Assembly (NCBI RefSeq): GCF_003074055.1
Contig: NZ_CP029043.1
Location: forward strand, 1,604,501 to 1,668,500
Source of the DNA: Streptomyces nigra
Lineage (GTDB): Bacteria; Actinomycetota; Actinomycetes; Streptomycetales; Streptomycetaceae
Direction: 5' to 3'
DNA length: 64,000 bases
In this document: positions 16,842-25,088 of the stretch, in pieces
Layout: each line of letters starts with the position of its first letter
How positions within the stretch are numbered: the first letter of the stretch is position 1
Notes under the pieces: model-generated
Database searches by the model: none
What the model was told of the DNA's origin: nothing
What the model saw: only the letters and a program-made list of their open reading frames with translations
Position numbers and translations under genes: made by a program

Positions 16842-17690
16842 TCAGGCGGCGGGCGACGGGGAGGCGGCGGACTCGTCGTACGGGCCGATCCACTTCTCGT
16901 ACAGCTTCTTGTAGGTGCCGTCGGCCTTGGCCTCGGCGAGCGCCTTGTTGATCGCGGCGAGGAGCTTGGTGTTGCCCTTCTTCACCGTGAAGCCGTACTG
17001 CTCGCCGGTGTTGATCTGCTCGGCGACCTCGAAGGCGTCGGCGTTGGCCTTGTCCTTCAGCCAGCCCTGGACGACCGGGTAGTCGATGACGACGGCCTGG
17101 ACCTGTCCGGTGCGCAGACCGTTGATGACGGCGTCGGAGGACTCGAAGGAGACCGGGTCGAGGCCCTTGCTCTTGGCGTAGTCCTCGCCGGTGGTCTGCG
17201 CCTGGGCGCCGACCTTCTTGCCCTTGAGGTCCGCGAAGGACGAGATGCCGCTCTTCTTGTCGACCAGGAGGGCCTGCGTGGCCTCGAAGTACGGGTCGGA
17301 GAAGTCGACGTTCTTCTTGCGCTCGTCGGTGATCGTCATTCCGGCCGCGGCGAGGTCGCACTCGCCGGAGTTCAGGAAGGCGCCCGTCTTGAAGTTCTCG
17401 AAGGGCGTGTCGAGGATCGCCTGCTTCACCCCGAGGTCGTCGGCGACCAGGTCGATGAGGGAGACGTCGAAGCCCTGCACCTTGCCGTCGATCTCGGACT
17501 GGAAGGGCGGGTACGGCAGGTGGGTGCAGGTGGTGAGCTGGCCCGCCTTGACGAGCTCGACACCGCCGGCCGCGGTCTTGGTGCCGCTGCCGCCGTCGTC
17601 GCCGGAGGAGCAGCCGGCCACGAGCACCAGCCCGGCCGTCGCGGTGGTGGCGGCCAGAACGCGGGTCCGGCGCCCGAAGGTCGTCTTCAC
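16842..17690 (-). CDS. Amino-acid ABC transporter substrate-binding lipoprotein
   Basis: A 282-residue family-3 solute-binding protein. The signal peptide [20 protein letters not shown] runs into the lipobox LVAGC with Cys27 as the lipidated residue, followed by a Gly/Ser/Asp linker. The core contains the family-3 features [14 protein letters not shown] and [17 protein letters not shown]. It is the first gene of the importer operon. GTG 17690 has a strong AGGAGG eight bases upstream. The ligand is probably a polar amino acid; which one cannot be told. Confidence 0.92.
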   Translation of the reverse strand: MKTTFGRRTRVLAATTATAGLVLVAGCSSGDDGGSGTKTAAGGVELVKAGQLTTCTHLPYPPFQSEIDGKVQGFDVSLIDLVADDLGVKQAILDTPFENFKTGAFLNSGECDLAAAGMTITDERKKNVDFSDPYFEATQALLVDKKSGISSFADLKGKKVGAQAQTTGEDYAKSKGLDPVSFESSDAVINGLRTGQVQAVVIDYPVVQGWLKDKANADAFEVAEQINTGEQYGFTVKKGNTKLLAAINKALAEAKADGTYKKLYEKWIGPYDESAASPSPAA

Positions 17691-17726
17691 GGGGGGAGCC
17701 TCCTGTAGGGGAACTGAGAGTTCCGA

Positions 17727-17756
17727 TTATAAGGAGAGGTTTGAGGTCCTCAAACC
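17727..17756 (-). promoter_or_regulatory. Promoter with overlapping 19-bp palindromic operator for the amino-acid ABC operon
   Basis: On the minus strand a perfect -10 TATAAT (17727-17732) lies 16 bases after TTTGAG (17749-17754). The -35 lies inside a perfect palindrome GGTTTGAGG-T-CCTCAAACC (17738-17756), so a bound repressor would block RNA polymerase. The site is about 50 bases from the start of the binding-protein gene. The promoter is unusually AT-rich for this DNA. Confidence 0.7.
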
Positions 17757-17920
17757 AAACCGATGGTCCAAGGGCCGTTCGACCTGAGAAGTGGGGAGCG
17801 GACAGGGCTGTGCCCGGGTGGGGCCCAGGGTGTAGATGTGCCCGTACGCGGCGGGATTACGCTCGTGGGGTCGGCTTCGGAGTGAAGAACCGGAGCGCAA
17901 AGAGCGAAGAGAGTTCCGCC

Positions 17921-19024
17921 GTGACCCACCCCTTCCTGGATCTGGCCCCGCTGAGCGCCGCCCGCTTCGCCGCGGTGGAGGACCGTGTGGCACGGCTGCT
18001 CGGCACCCGGCAGGACGTCGTGATCATGCAGGGCGAGGCGTTGCTGCCGCTGGAGGGCGCCATCCGGGGGACGGCCGGGCCGGGCACGACCGCGCTGAAC
18101 GTGATCACGGGCCCGTACGGGCAGACCTTCGGCGACTGGCTGCGGGACTGCGGCGCCCGGGTGATCGATCTGGCGGTGCCGTTCCACACGGCCGTCACGG
18201 CGGAGCAGATCCGGGAGGCGTTCGCGGAGCACCCGGAGATCGACTTCGTGTCCCTGGTGCACGCGGAGGCGGCCACCGGCAACACCAACCCGGTCGCGGA
18301 GATCGGCGAGGTGGTGCGGGAGCACGGGGCGCTGTTCTATCTGGACGCGGTGGCGTCGATCGGGGCCGAGCCGGTGCTGCCGGACGCGTGGGGCGTGGAC
18401 CTGTGCGTGATCGGGACGCAGAAGGCGATGGGCGGCCCGGCCGGGGTGTCGGCGGTGTCGGTGAGCGAGCGGGCGTGGGCCCGGATGGCGGCGAACCCGG
18501 GGGCACCGCGCCGGTCGTATCTGTCGCTCCTGGACTGGAAGGAGCGGTGGATCGACGGCGGCCGCAGGACGCTGCTGCACGCGCCGGCGCAGCTGGAGAT
18601 GCTGGCGCTGGAGGCGTGTATGGAGCGGATCGAGGCGGACGGCCTGGACACGGTCATGGCCCGGCACCGCGCGGCGGCGCTGGCCACCCGGGCGGGGGCC
18701 GTGGCGCTGGGCGGCGGCCTGGAGCCGTATGTGCACGACGTGCGGGACGCGGCTCCGGTGGCGACGACGCTGCGGACGCCGGCCGGCGTCGAGGCGTCGG
18801 AGGTGGTGGCCCGCGCGCTGGCGTCGGATCCGGCGCTGCCGCTGGCGGCCGGGGGCGGGGCGCTGGCCAAGGAGATGATCCGGGTCAACCACTACGGGAC
18901 GGACGCCACGGCGGGCGTGGTCCGCGGCAGCCTGGCGGCGCTGGGGGCCGCGCTGGCGGAGAAGGGGCCGGCGGTGGATGTCGAGGCGGCTCTGCGGGCC
19001 GTGGACGACATCTTTGCGGCCTGA
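17921..19024 (+). CDS. Class-V PLP aminotransferase (alanine-glyoxylate/serine-pyruvate type)
   Basis: A 367-residue fold-type-I enzyme. It shows the nucleotide-free PLP signature YLDAVASIGAEP (Asp contacting the PLP ring nitrogen) and the PLP lysine in GTQKAMGGPAGV, with the class-V motif HAEAATGNTNPV in the middle. This matches small-molecule transaminases such as alanine-glyoxylate or 2-aminoethylphosphonate aminotransferases; the substrate is unknown. GTG 17921 is preferred because homology begins at THPFLDLAPLSAARF. The gene is divergent from the amino-acid ABC operon and is followed by a strong hairpin before ectA. Confidence 0.85.
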   Translation: MTHPFLDLAPLSAARFAAVEDRVARLLGTRQDVVIMQGEALLPLEGAIRGTAGPGTTALNVITGPYGQTFGDWLRDCGARVIDLAVPFHTAVTAEQIREAFAEHPEIDFVSLVHAEAATGNTNPVAEIGEVVREHGALFYLDAVASIGAEPVLPDAWGVDLCVIGTQKAMGGPAGVSAVSVSERAWARMAANPGAPRRSYLSLLDWKERWIDGGRRTLLHAPAQLEMLALEACMERIEADGLDTVMARHRAAALATRAGAVALGGGLEPYVHDVRDAAPVATTLRTPAGVEASEVVARALASDPALPLAAGGGALAKEMIRVNHYGTDATAGVVRGSLAALGAALAEKGPAVDVEAALRAVDDIFAA

Positions 19025-19118
19025 ATTCCGGGCAATTCTCGAAATTCTTTATAGGGGCAGCTTTCCATAGGGCTTCTGCCCGCTTTCCCGGACCTTAAAC
19101 GCGGAGATTCCGTGAACT

Positions 19119-19137
19119 GCGGAATATGTTATTCCGC
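19119..19137. promoter_or_regulatory. 19-bp palindrome in the aminotransferase-ectA intergenic region
   Basis: A perfect 8-bp dyad GCGGAATA-TGT-TATTCCGC in an AT-rich stretch about 200 bases before ectA. It has the size of a repressor operator. No regulator can be named from sequence. Confidence 0.45.
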
Positions 19138-19180
19138 GCACAGTCCATAGAAGTTACATGGCTGTGACACGTTCCACATC

Positions 19181-19220
19181 GCGCCCGGTTTGCCCGGTAT
19201 TAACCGGGCAAACCGGGCGC
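19181..19220. terminator. 40-base near-perfect hairpin upstream of ectA
   Basis: Two 18-base arms (19181-19198 and 19203-19220, beginning GCGCCCGG) pair perfectly around a four-base loop ATTA. It most likely terminates transcription from the aminotransferase gene and insulates ectA. The stem lacks a U tract, as is common in streptomycetes. The whole 19025-19332 stretch has no gene. Confidence 0.65.
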
Positions 19221-19318
19221 ATTGCCGTCTCTGGGCGGCCCTGCTCACGCCCGCGTGATAACACAGGCCGACGGCATCCGTAACCCCTTTCGGCCATGCA
19301 TTTTTCAATTTCTCTCGG

Positions 19319-19324
19319 TAAATT
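19319..19324 (+). promoter_or_regulatory. Candidate -10 of ectA (possibly leaderless mRNA)
   Basis: TAAATT lies nine bases before the ectA ATG in an AT-rich patch. There is no purine-rich ribosome site before that ATG, so transcription could start at or next to the start codon. No convincing -35 is seen, so this is tentative. Confidence 0.3.
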
Positions 19325-19332
19325 CAATTTGC

Positions 19333-19839
19333 ATGACTGCCGCACAAGCAGACCTGCAAATCGACCGTCCGGCGACAGCCGACGGTGCCGCGCTGTGGCG
19401 CATCGCCCGCGACTCCGAGGCGCTCGACCTGAACTCGTCGTACAGCTATCTGCTGTGGTGCCGGGACTTCGCCGGCACATCCGCCGTCGCGCGTGACGAG
19501 CGCGGCGAACCGGTCGGCTTCGTCACCGGGTACGTACGCCCGGACCGCCCGCACACCCTGCTCGTCTGGCAGGTGGCCGTGGACGGCGCGTACCGCGGAC
19601 GCGGGCTCGCCGCCTCCCTGCTGGACGGCCTCGTCGCCCGTGTCCGCCGCGAGCACGGCGTGACCGGTGTCGAGACCACCATCACCCCGGGCAACACCGC
19701 CTCCGAACGCCTGTTCACCTCCTTCGCCGAGCGCCATGGAGCGCCGCTGGAGCGCGAGGTGCTGTTCCCGGCCGCACTCTTCCCCGACGGTCCGCACGAC
19801 TCCGAAGTGCTGTACCGCATCGGTCCCCTCTCCCTCTGA
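19333..19839 (+). CDS. ectA: L-2,4-diaminobutyrate N-acetyltransferase EctA
   Basis: A 168-residue GNAT enzyme that acetylates L-2,4-diaminobutyrate in ectoine synthesis. The EctA hallmark LDLNSSYSYLLWCRDF is present, and the acetyl-CoA loop GAYRGRGLAASLL follows. ATG 19333 is the start used by homologues; the upstream frame has no Streptomyces codon bias. It is the first gene of ectABCD, separated from ectB by a 31-base spacer with its own GAGGAG. Ectoine operons are osmotically and thermally induced; the control site is not evident here. Confidence 0.96.
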   Translation: MTAAQADLQIDRPATADGAALWRIARDSEALDLNSSYSYLLWCRDFAGTSAVARDERGEPVGFVTGYVRPDRPHTLLVWQVAVDGAYRGRGLAASLLDGLVARVRREHGVTGVETTITPGNTASERLFTSFAERHGAPLEREVLFPAALFPDGPHDSEVLYRIGPLSL

Positions 19840-19870
19840 CCTCCCCCCACGCAACGAGGAGCGATTCGTC

Positions 19871-21142
19871 GTGACCATCACCCAGCCCGACCTCAGCGTC
19901 TTCGAGACCCTCGAGTCCGAGGTGCGCAGCTACTGCCGAGGCTGGCCCACTGTCTTCGACCGTGCGCGCGGCAGCCGCATGTACGACGAGGACGGCCACG
20001 AGTATCTGGACTTCTTCGCCGGTGCCGGGTCGCTGAACTACGGGCACAACAACCCGGTGCTGAAACGCGCCCTGATCGACTACCTGGAGCGCGACGGCGT
20101 CACGCACGGGCTCGACATGTCCACCAGCGCCAAGCGGTCCTTCCTGCAGACCTTCCAGGACCTGGTGCTGCGGCCCCGCGACCTGCCGTACAAGGTCATG
20201 TTCCCGGGCCCGACGGGCACCAACGCCGTCGAGTCCGCGCTGAAGCTGGCCCGCAAGGTCAAGGGCCGCGAGGCCATCGTGTCCTTCACCAACGCCTTCC
20301 ACGGCATGTCGCTGGGCTCGCTGGCCGTCACGGGCAACGCCTTCAAGCGCGCCGGCGCCGGTGTCCCGCTGGTCCACGGCACCCCCATGCCGTTCGACAA
20401 CTACTTCGACGGCACCGTCGAGGACTTCCTGTGGTTCGAGCGGCTCCTGGAGGACCAGGGATCCGGCCTGAACAAGCCCGCGGCCGTGATCGTGGAGACC
20501 GTGCAGGGCGAGGGCGGCATCAACGTGGCCCGCCCCGAGTGGCTGCGCGCGCTGTCCGAGCTGTGCGAGCGCCAGGACATGCTGCTCATCGTCGACGACA
20601 TCCAGATGGGCTGCGGCCGCACCGGCGCCTTCTTCTCCTTCGAGGAGGCGGGCATCACGCCGGACATCGTCACCGTGTCCAAGTCCATCAGCGGCTACGG
20701 CCTGCCCATGTCGCTGTGCCTGTTCAAGCCCGAGCTGGACATCTGGGAGCCGGGCGAGCACAACGGCACCTTCCGCGGCAACAACCCCGCCTTCGTCACG
20801 GCGACGGCGGCGCTGGAGTCGTACTGGGCCGACGGCTCGGCGATGGAGAAGCAGACCCGCACGCGCGGCGAGCAGGTCGAACAGGGTTTGATCGCCATCT
20901 GCGAGGAGAACCTGCCCGACGTCAAGGAGTACCGGGGCCGCGGCCTGGTCTGGGGCATGGAGTTCCACGACAAGGAACGCGCCGGCCGGATCGCCCACCG
21001 CGCCTTCGAGCTCGGACTGCTGATCGAGACGTCGGGCCCCGAGAGCGAGGTCGTGAAGCTGCTGCCCGCTCTCACCATCACCCCGGAGGAGCTGGACGAG
21101 GGGCTCAGCATCCTCGCCCGCTCCGTCCGCGAGACCGCCTGA
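19871..21142 (+). CDS. ectB: Diaminobutyrate-2-oxoglutarate aminotransferase EctB
   Basis: A 423-residue class-III aminotransferase that makes L-2,4-diaminobutyrate from aspartate semialdehyde and glutamate. Recognisable motifs are FFAGAGSLNYGHNN, the FPGPTGTNAVESALKLAR loop, VDDIQMGCGRTG and the PLP lysine in TVSKSISGYG (Lys271). GTG 19871 has GAGGAG at a good distance. It lies between ectA and ectC in the ectABCD operon and feeds EctA. Confidence 0.96.
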   Translation: MTITQPDLSVFETLESEVRSYCRGWPTVFDRARGSRMYDEDGHEYLDFFAGAGSLNYGHNNPVLKRALIDYLERDGVTHGLDMSTSAKRSFLQTFQDLVLRPRDLPYKVMFPGPTGTNAVESALKLARKVKGREAIVSFTNAFHGMSLGSLAVTGNAFKRAGAGVPLVHGTPMPFDNYFDGTVEDFLWFERLLEDQGSGLNKPAAVIVETVQGEGGINVARPEWLRALSELCERQDMLLIVDDIQMGCGRTGAFFSFEEAGITPDIVTVSKSISGYGLPMSLCLFKPELDIWEPGEHNGTFRGNNPAFVTATAALESYWADGSAMEKQTRTRGEQVEQGLIAICEENLPDVKEYRGRGLVWGMEFHDKERAGRIAHRAFELGLLIETSGPESEVVKLLPALTITPEELDEGLSILARSVRETA

Positions 21143-21190
21143 CCCCGTACGCGGCAGGGAACACCACCACCTAGGAGGCATCGCAACACC

Positions 21191-21589
21191 GTGATCGTCC
21201 GTTCGTTCAAGGAGATCGAAGGCACCGACCGCCACGTGAAATCGGCGTCCGGCACCTGGGAGAGCAAGCGCATCGTCCTCGCCAAGGAGGGGGTCGGCTT
21301 CTCCGTGCACGAGACGATCCTGTACGCGGGCACGAAGACCGACATGTGGTACGCCAACCACATCGAGGCCGTCGTCTGCACCAAGGGCGATGCCACGCTG
21401 ACCGACCGCGAGACCGGCGAGACCTACCACATCACGCCGGGCACCATGTACCTCCTGAACGGCCACGAGCGGCACACGCTCGAGGTCAAGGAGGACTTCC
21501 ACTGCATCTGTGTGTTCAACCCGCCGGTGACCGGACGGGAGGACCACGACGAGAACGGCGTCTACCCGCTGCTCACCGAGGAGGTGTGA
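21191..21589 (+). CDS. ectC: L-ectoine synthase EctC
   Basis: A 132-residue cupin that cyclises N-gamma-acetyl-diaminobutyrate to ectoine. Typical features are [14 protein letters not shown] at the start, [11 protein letters not shown], the metal-site tyrosine/histidine segment and [14 protein letters not shown] 21191 is preceded by TAGGAGG, 12 bases upstream. Six bases separate its stop from the ectD start, so the two genes are tightly linked. Confidence 0.96.
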   Translation: MIVRSFKEIEGTDRHVKSASGTWESKRIVLAKEGVGFSVHETILYAGTKTDMWYANHIEAVVCTKGDATLTDRETGETYHITPGTMYLLNGHERHTLEVKEDFHCICVFNPPVTGREDHDENGVYPLLTEEV

Positions 21590-21595
21590 GTCACC

Positions 21596-22492
21596 GTGAC
21601 CACGACCACGCACGTCACCGATCTGTACCCGACCCGCGGTGCCACCGAGGTGGCGACCCCCCGGCAGGACCCGGTCGTCTGGGGTTCCCCGGACACCCCC
21701 GGACCGGTCTCGGCCACTGAGCTGCAGGCCCTGGACCGCGACGGCTTCCTCGCCGTCGACCAGCTGATCGGCCCGGACGAGGTCGCCGTCTACCAGCGCG
21801 AGCTGGACCGGCTCGTGAACGACCCGGACATCCGCGCGGACGAGCGCTCCATCGTGGAGCCGAAGTCCAAGGAGATCCGGTCCGTCTTCGAGGTGCACCG
21901 GATCAGCGAGGTGTTCGCGAAGCTCGTGCGCGACGAGCGGGTCGTCGGCCGGGCCCGGCAGATCCTCGGCTCGGACGTCTACGTCCACCAGTCGCGGATC
22001 AACGTCAAGCCCGGGTTCGGTGCCAGCGGCTTCTACTGGCACTCCGACTTCGAGACCTGGCACGCCGAGGACGGCCTGCCGAACATGCGCACCATCTCGG
22101 TCTCGATCGCGCTGACGGAGAACCACGACACCAACGGCGGGCTGATGATCATGCCCGGCTCCCACAAGACCTTCCTCGGGTGTGCGGGAGAGACGCCGAA
22201 GGACAACTACAAGAAGTCGCTGCAGATGCAGGACGCGGGCACGCCGTCCGACGAGGCGCTGACCAAGATGGCGTCGGAGTACGGCATCAAGCTGTTCACG
22301 GGCAAGGCCGGTTCGGCGACCTGGTTCGACTGCAACTGCATGCACGGCTCCGGCGACAACATCACGCCGTTCCCGCGCAGCAACGTCTTCATCGTGTTCA
22401 ACAGCGTGGAGAACGCCGCCGTGGAGCCCTTCGCGGCTCCGGTCCGGCGGCCGGAGTTCATCGGCGCGAGGGACTTCACCCCGGTGAGGTGA
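21596..22492 (+). CDS. ectD: Ectoine hydroxylase EctD (ThpD)
   Basis: A 298-residue non-haem Fe(II)/2-oxoglutarate dioxygenase that converts ectoine to 5-hydroxyectoine. The EctD signature FYWHSDFETWHAEDGLP is complete, giving iron ligands His149 and Asp151; the distal ligand is His250 in NCMHGSGDN. GTG 21596 lies just after the ectC stop, with GAGGAGG upstream. Its presence predicts that the organism accumulates hydroxyectoine as well as ectoine. A strong hairpin ends the operon. Confidence 0.96.
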   Translation: MTTTTHVTDLYPTRGATEVATPRQDPVVWGSPDTPGPVSATELQALDRDGFLAVDQLIGPDEVAVYQRELDRLVNDPDIRADERSIVEPKSKEIRSVFEVHRISEVFAKLVRDERVVGRARQILGSDVYVHQSRINVKPGFGASGFYWHSDFETWHAEDGLPNMRTISVSIALTENHDTNGGLMIMPGSHKTFLGCAGETPKDNYKKSLQMQDAGTPSDEALTKMASEYGIKLFTGKAGSATWFDCNCMHGSGDNITPFPRSNVFIVFNSVENAAVEPFAAPVRRPEFIGARDFTPVR

Positions 22493-22508
22493 CCTCCCGC
22501 ACGCCTGC

Positions 22509-22556
22509 GGCGACGCGGCCCGGCCGTACTTCTCGTACGGAGCGGGCCGCGTCGCC
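22509..22556. terminator. Bidirectional terminator after ectD
   Basis: Outer arms of 14 bases (22509-22522 and 22543-22556, GGCGACGCGGCCCG and its complement) enclose a second perfect 6-bp stem CCGTAC/GTACGG with a TTCTC loop. It sits between the convergent stops of ectD and the PLP-enzyme gene and should serve both. Confidence 0.8.
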
Positions 22557-22566
22557 GTGTGCGGGG

Positions 22567-23619
22567 TCAGGCGGACAGGGCGTCCAGCAGCCGGTCGACG
22601 TCGGCGGCGGTGTTGTAGAGGTGGAAGGCGGCGCGCAGATGGCCCGCGCGGTCGGAGACCTCGATGCCGGCGCGGCTCAACTCGCCCTGCCGGGAGCCGA
22701 GTCCGGGCACGGAGACGATCGCGGAGCCCGGCGCGGGCACCGGGGTGTGGCCGAGGCGGGCCAGGCCCGCGCGGAACCGGTCGGCCAGCGCGAGGTCGTG
22801 GGCCTGGATGGCGTCCACGCCCAGCTGCTCCACCAGCTCCAGGGAGGCGCGCAGCCCTGCGAAGCCGAACAGGGCGGGGCTGATGTCGAACCGCCGTGCG
22901 GAGCGGGCGAGTTCCTCGACGGGGCCGTAGCAGCTCTCCCACGGCACCTCCCCGGCGATCCAGCCGGCGAGCAGCGGCGTCAGCCCGCCGAAGTCGTCGG
23001 GGGCGACGAAGAACGCGATGCCGTGCGGGCCGAGCACCCACTTGAAGGCGACAGCGGCGGTGAAGTCGTCCTCGGCGGCCTGAACCGGCAGCCAGCCCAG
23101 CGACTGGGAGGCGTCGACATAGGTGCGGGCCCCGTGCTCCCGGGCCGCCCGGCGCACCGCGGCCAGGTCGGCGAGCCGCCCGTCGGCGGACTGCGCGGAG
23201 CTGACGGCGACGAGCGCGGTGTCCGGCCGTACGGACTCGGCGAGCCGCTCCAGCGGGACGGCTCGCACCTTGAGGTCGCCGCGCATATGGAAGGGGTTCA
23301 CCAGAGAGGCGAAGTCGGCCTCGGCGGTGAGGACTTCGGCGCCCTCGGGCAGGGACGCGGCGATCAGCGCCCCGTACTCGGCGACGGACCCGCCGAGCGC
23401 GACCCGCTCGACGGGGACGCCGGCCAGCCGGGCGAAGGAGGCCCGGACCGCCTCGACGTCCTCGTAGAGCGAGCCGAGCGCGACGCCGTCGGCCCGCATC
23501 CGCGCGGCCCGGTCGAGGGCGGCCACGGTGCGGGCCGGGAGCAGGCCGTTGCTCGCGGTGTTCAGATAGACGTTCTTCGGGGCGAACTCAGCGCGGACGA
23601 GGCTCTCGAAGGTCTCCAT
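22567..23619 (-). CDS. Class-V fold PLP-dependent enzyme (cysteine-desulfurase/kynureninase-like)
   Basis: A 350-residue fold-type-I PLP protein. The order of motifs is NVYLNTASNGLLP near the N-terminus, TYVDASQSLGWLPV with the Asp that contacts PLP, and the Schiff-base lysine in AVAFKWVLGPHGIAFF. This matches the aminotransferase class V/isopenicillin-N-epimerase-like family; the substrate is unknown. It is convergent to ectD across the terminator. The DsbA-like gene lies upstream on the same strand, 99 bases from its start. Confidence 0.82.
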   Translation of the reverse strand: METFESLVRAEFAPKNVYLNTASNGLLPARTVAALDRAARMRADGVALGSLYEDVEAVRASFARLAGVPVERVALGGSVAEYGALIAASLPEGAEVLTAEADFASLVNPFHMRGDLKVRAVPLERLAESVRPDTALVAVSSAQSADGRLADLAAVRRAAREHGARTYVDASQSLGWLPVQAAEDDFTAAVAFKWVLGPHGIAFFVAPDDFGGLTPLLAGWIAGEVPWESCYGPVEELARSARRFDISPALFGFAGLRASLELVEQLGVDAIQAHDLALADRFRAGLARLGHTPVPAPGSAIVSVPGLGSRQGELSRAGIEVSDRAGHLRAAFHLYNTAADVDRLLDALSA

Positions 23620-23679
23620 GAGCCAACTCTGAGCCCTGCGGACCGTGCCGGTCCATTGCGATTTCTTACGTCGTTCATC

Positions 23680-23692
23680 TAAGCAACGCTTA
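23680..23692. promoter_or_regulatory. Operator-like dyad TAAGC-AAC-GCTTA next to a TATATATA box
   Basis: A 5-bp inverted repeat with a 3-base spacer sits in the 99-base gap upstream of the class-V PLP gene and abuts TATATATA (23690-23697). A direct repeat TGCGATTTC flanks it (23657-23665 and 23709-23717). The AT-rich patch is a plausible regulated promoter for the minus-strand gene. Confidence 0.4.
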
Positions 23693-23718
23693 TATATAGG
23701 CGCTGACCTGCGATTTCG

Positions 23719-24435
23719 TCAGCCCTGCGGGACCGCGCACCCGTCGGGGCCACACGCGTCGGCGTCACCCGAGTCGAGGAGCGTCAGCGGCGAACGGTCG
23801 CCCCACGCCTGGGTCAGCGCCTGGGTGAAGACCTCGGCGGGCTGGGCGCCGGAGACGCCGTACGTGCGGTCGAGCACGAAGAAGGGGACGCCGGTGGCGC
23901 CGAGCTGGGCGGCCTCGCGCTCGTCGGTGCGGACGTCGTCGGCGTACGCGGAGGGGTCGGCGAGGACCGCGCGTACCTCTTCGGCGTCGAGCCCGGCCTC
24001 GACGGCCAGCTCCACGAGACGGTCGTCGCCCTCCGAGAAGACGGACCGCTCCTCGGCGAAGTTCGCCCGGTACAGGATCTGGACGAGCTCGTCCTGACGG
24101 CCGTGGCGCTTGGCGAGGTGCAGCAGACGGTGCATGTCGAAGGTGTTGCCGTGGTCGCGGCCCTCGGTGCGATAGGCGAGCCCCTCGGCGGCGGCCTGGG
24201 CGCCCAGGTTCTCCTCGCCGGCCTGGGCCTGCGCGGCGCTCATTCCGTACTTCTTGGTGAGCATGGTGATCACGGGCTGGGTGTCGCCCTTGGCGCGGCC
24301 GGGGTCCAGTTCGAAGGAGCGGTGCACGACCTCGACCTGGTCGCGGTGCGGGAAGGCGGCGAGCGCCTTCTCGAAGCGGGCCTTGCCCACGTAGCACCAC
24401 GGGCAGGCGATGTCGCTCCAGATCTCGACGCGCAT
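23719..24435 (-). CDS. DsbA-family oxidoreductase, FrnE-like
   Basis: A 238-residue thioredoxin-fold protein with an intact CPWC active site (Cys11, Cys14) right after the first strand (VEIWSDIACPWCYVG), a helical insert and the cis-Pro loop ATGVPFFVLD. It has no signal peptide, which fits the cytoplasmic FrnE type rather than periplasmic DsbA. A short Cys-containing tail (DACGPDGCAVPQG) carries an extra CxxxxC pair. It may act in oxidative protection or as a polyketide isomerase-like protein; the substrate is unknown. Confidence 0.86.
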   Translation of the reverse strand: MRVEIWSDIACPWCYVGKARFEKALAAFPHRDQVEVVHRSFELDPGRAKGDTQPVITMLTKKYGMSAAQAQAGEENLGAQAAAEGLAYRTEGRDHGNTFDMHRLLHLAKRHGRQDELVQILYRANFAEERSVFSEGDDRLVELAVEAGLDAEEVRAVLADPSAYADDVRTDEREAAQLGATGVPFFVLDRTYGVSGAQPAEVFTQALTQAWGDRSPLTLLDSGDADACGPDGCAVPQG

Positions 24436-24529
24436 GGGTGAGGCTCTCTCCGGTTCGTTCGGGTGCGGAGACCGCCTCCGCCGGGTCGATGAACGTTCAA
24501 GCAGCCGGTTTCATTCCCCGCGCGCGGTC

Positions 24530-25033
24530 TCAGGCGCCGGGGACCTCGAAGCGCAGACACCGGTGGTGGTCGCCGTCGGCGGGCGGGTTCTCCGGGTCGG
24601 GCAGCCAGCCCTGGCGGGCGTAGAAGTCCTGGGCGCGCCGGTTGTCCACGTGCACGTCGAGGACCGCCGTGTGTCTGCGGTCGGCCGTCCACTCCTCGAC
24701 GCAGGCCCGGTGCAGGGCGGTGCCGACGCCCCGGCGCCAGTGCTCGGGGTCGACATGGAACTGGTACAGCTTGACCAGGTCGGCGGCGGCGCCCTCGGGG
24801 GTGCGGAAGGACGCCAGGCCGATGAGGCGGCCCTGCTCGGCGACGCACAGCACCCGCCCGCCGGGCCGCTCGACGGCGGTGCGCCAGGCCGCGTGCCAGT
24901 CGGTGCCGTCCTGCGGGAGCCCGCCCGGGTAGTAGGTGGCGCGGGCCCGAGTGTGCAGCGCGACGACGTCCGCCAGCTCGGCGGGCACGACGGGCCGGAT
25001 CACCCGGGTCCCCGGGACTCGTTCATGGATCAT
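24530..25033 (-). CDS. GNAT-family N-acetyltransferase
   Basis: A 167-residue acetyltransferase. The CoA-binding loop is PEHWRRGVGTALHRACVEE, followed by LDVHVDNRRAQDFYARQGW, the usual GNAT motif B. The substrate is unknown. The start is uncertain: ATG 25033 has little ribosome-site support, and homology begins around RVIRPVVPAELADVVALH. It lies downstream of the DUF1349 gene on the same strand, with a GC-rich hairpin between. Confidence 0.85.
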   Translation of the reverse strand: MIHERVPGTRVIRPVVPAELADVVALHTRARATYYPGGLPQDGTDWHAAWRTAVERPGGRVLCVAEQGRLIGLASFRTPEGAAADLVKLYQFHVDPEHWRRGVGTALHRACVEEWTADRRHTAVLDVHVDNRRAQDFYARQGWLPDPENPPADGDHHRCLRFEVPGA

Positions 25034-25047
25034 GTGAGGAGGGACGT

Positions 25048-25080
25048 GGCCGGGCGTGCCCCGGTTCCGGGCGCCCGGCC
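25048..25080 (-). terminator. GC-rich hairpin after the DUF1349 gene
   Basis: GGCCGGGCG and CGCCCGGCC pair around a 15-base loop in the 55-base gap between two minus-strand genes. It may attenuate or end transcription of the DUF1349 gene. There is no U tract. Confidence 0.4.
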
Positions 25081-25088
25081 CACCGGGG

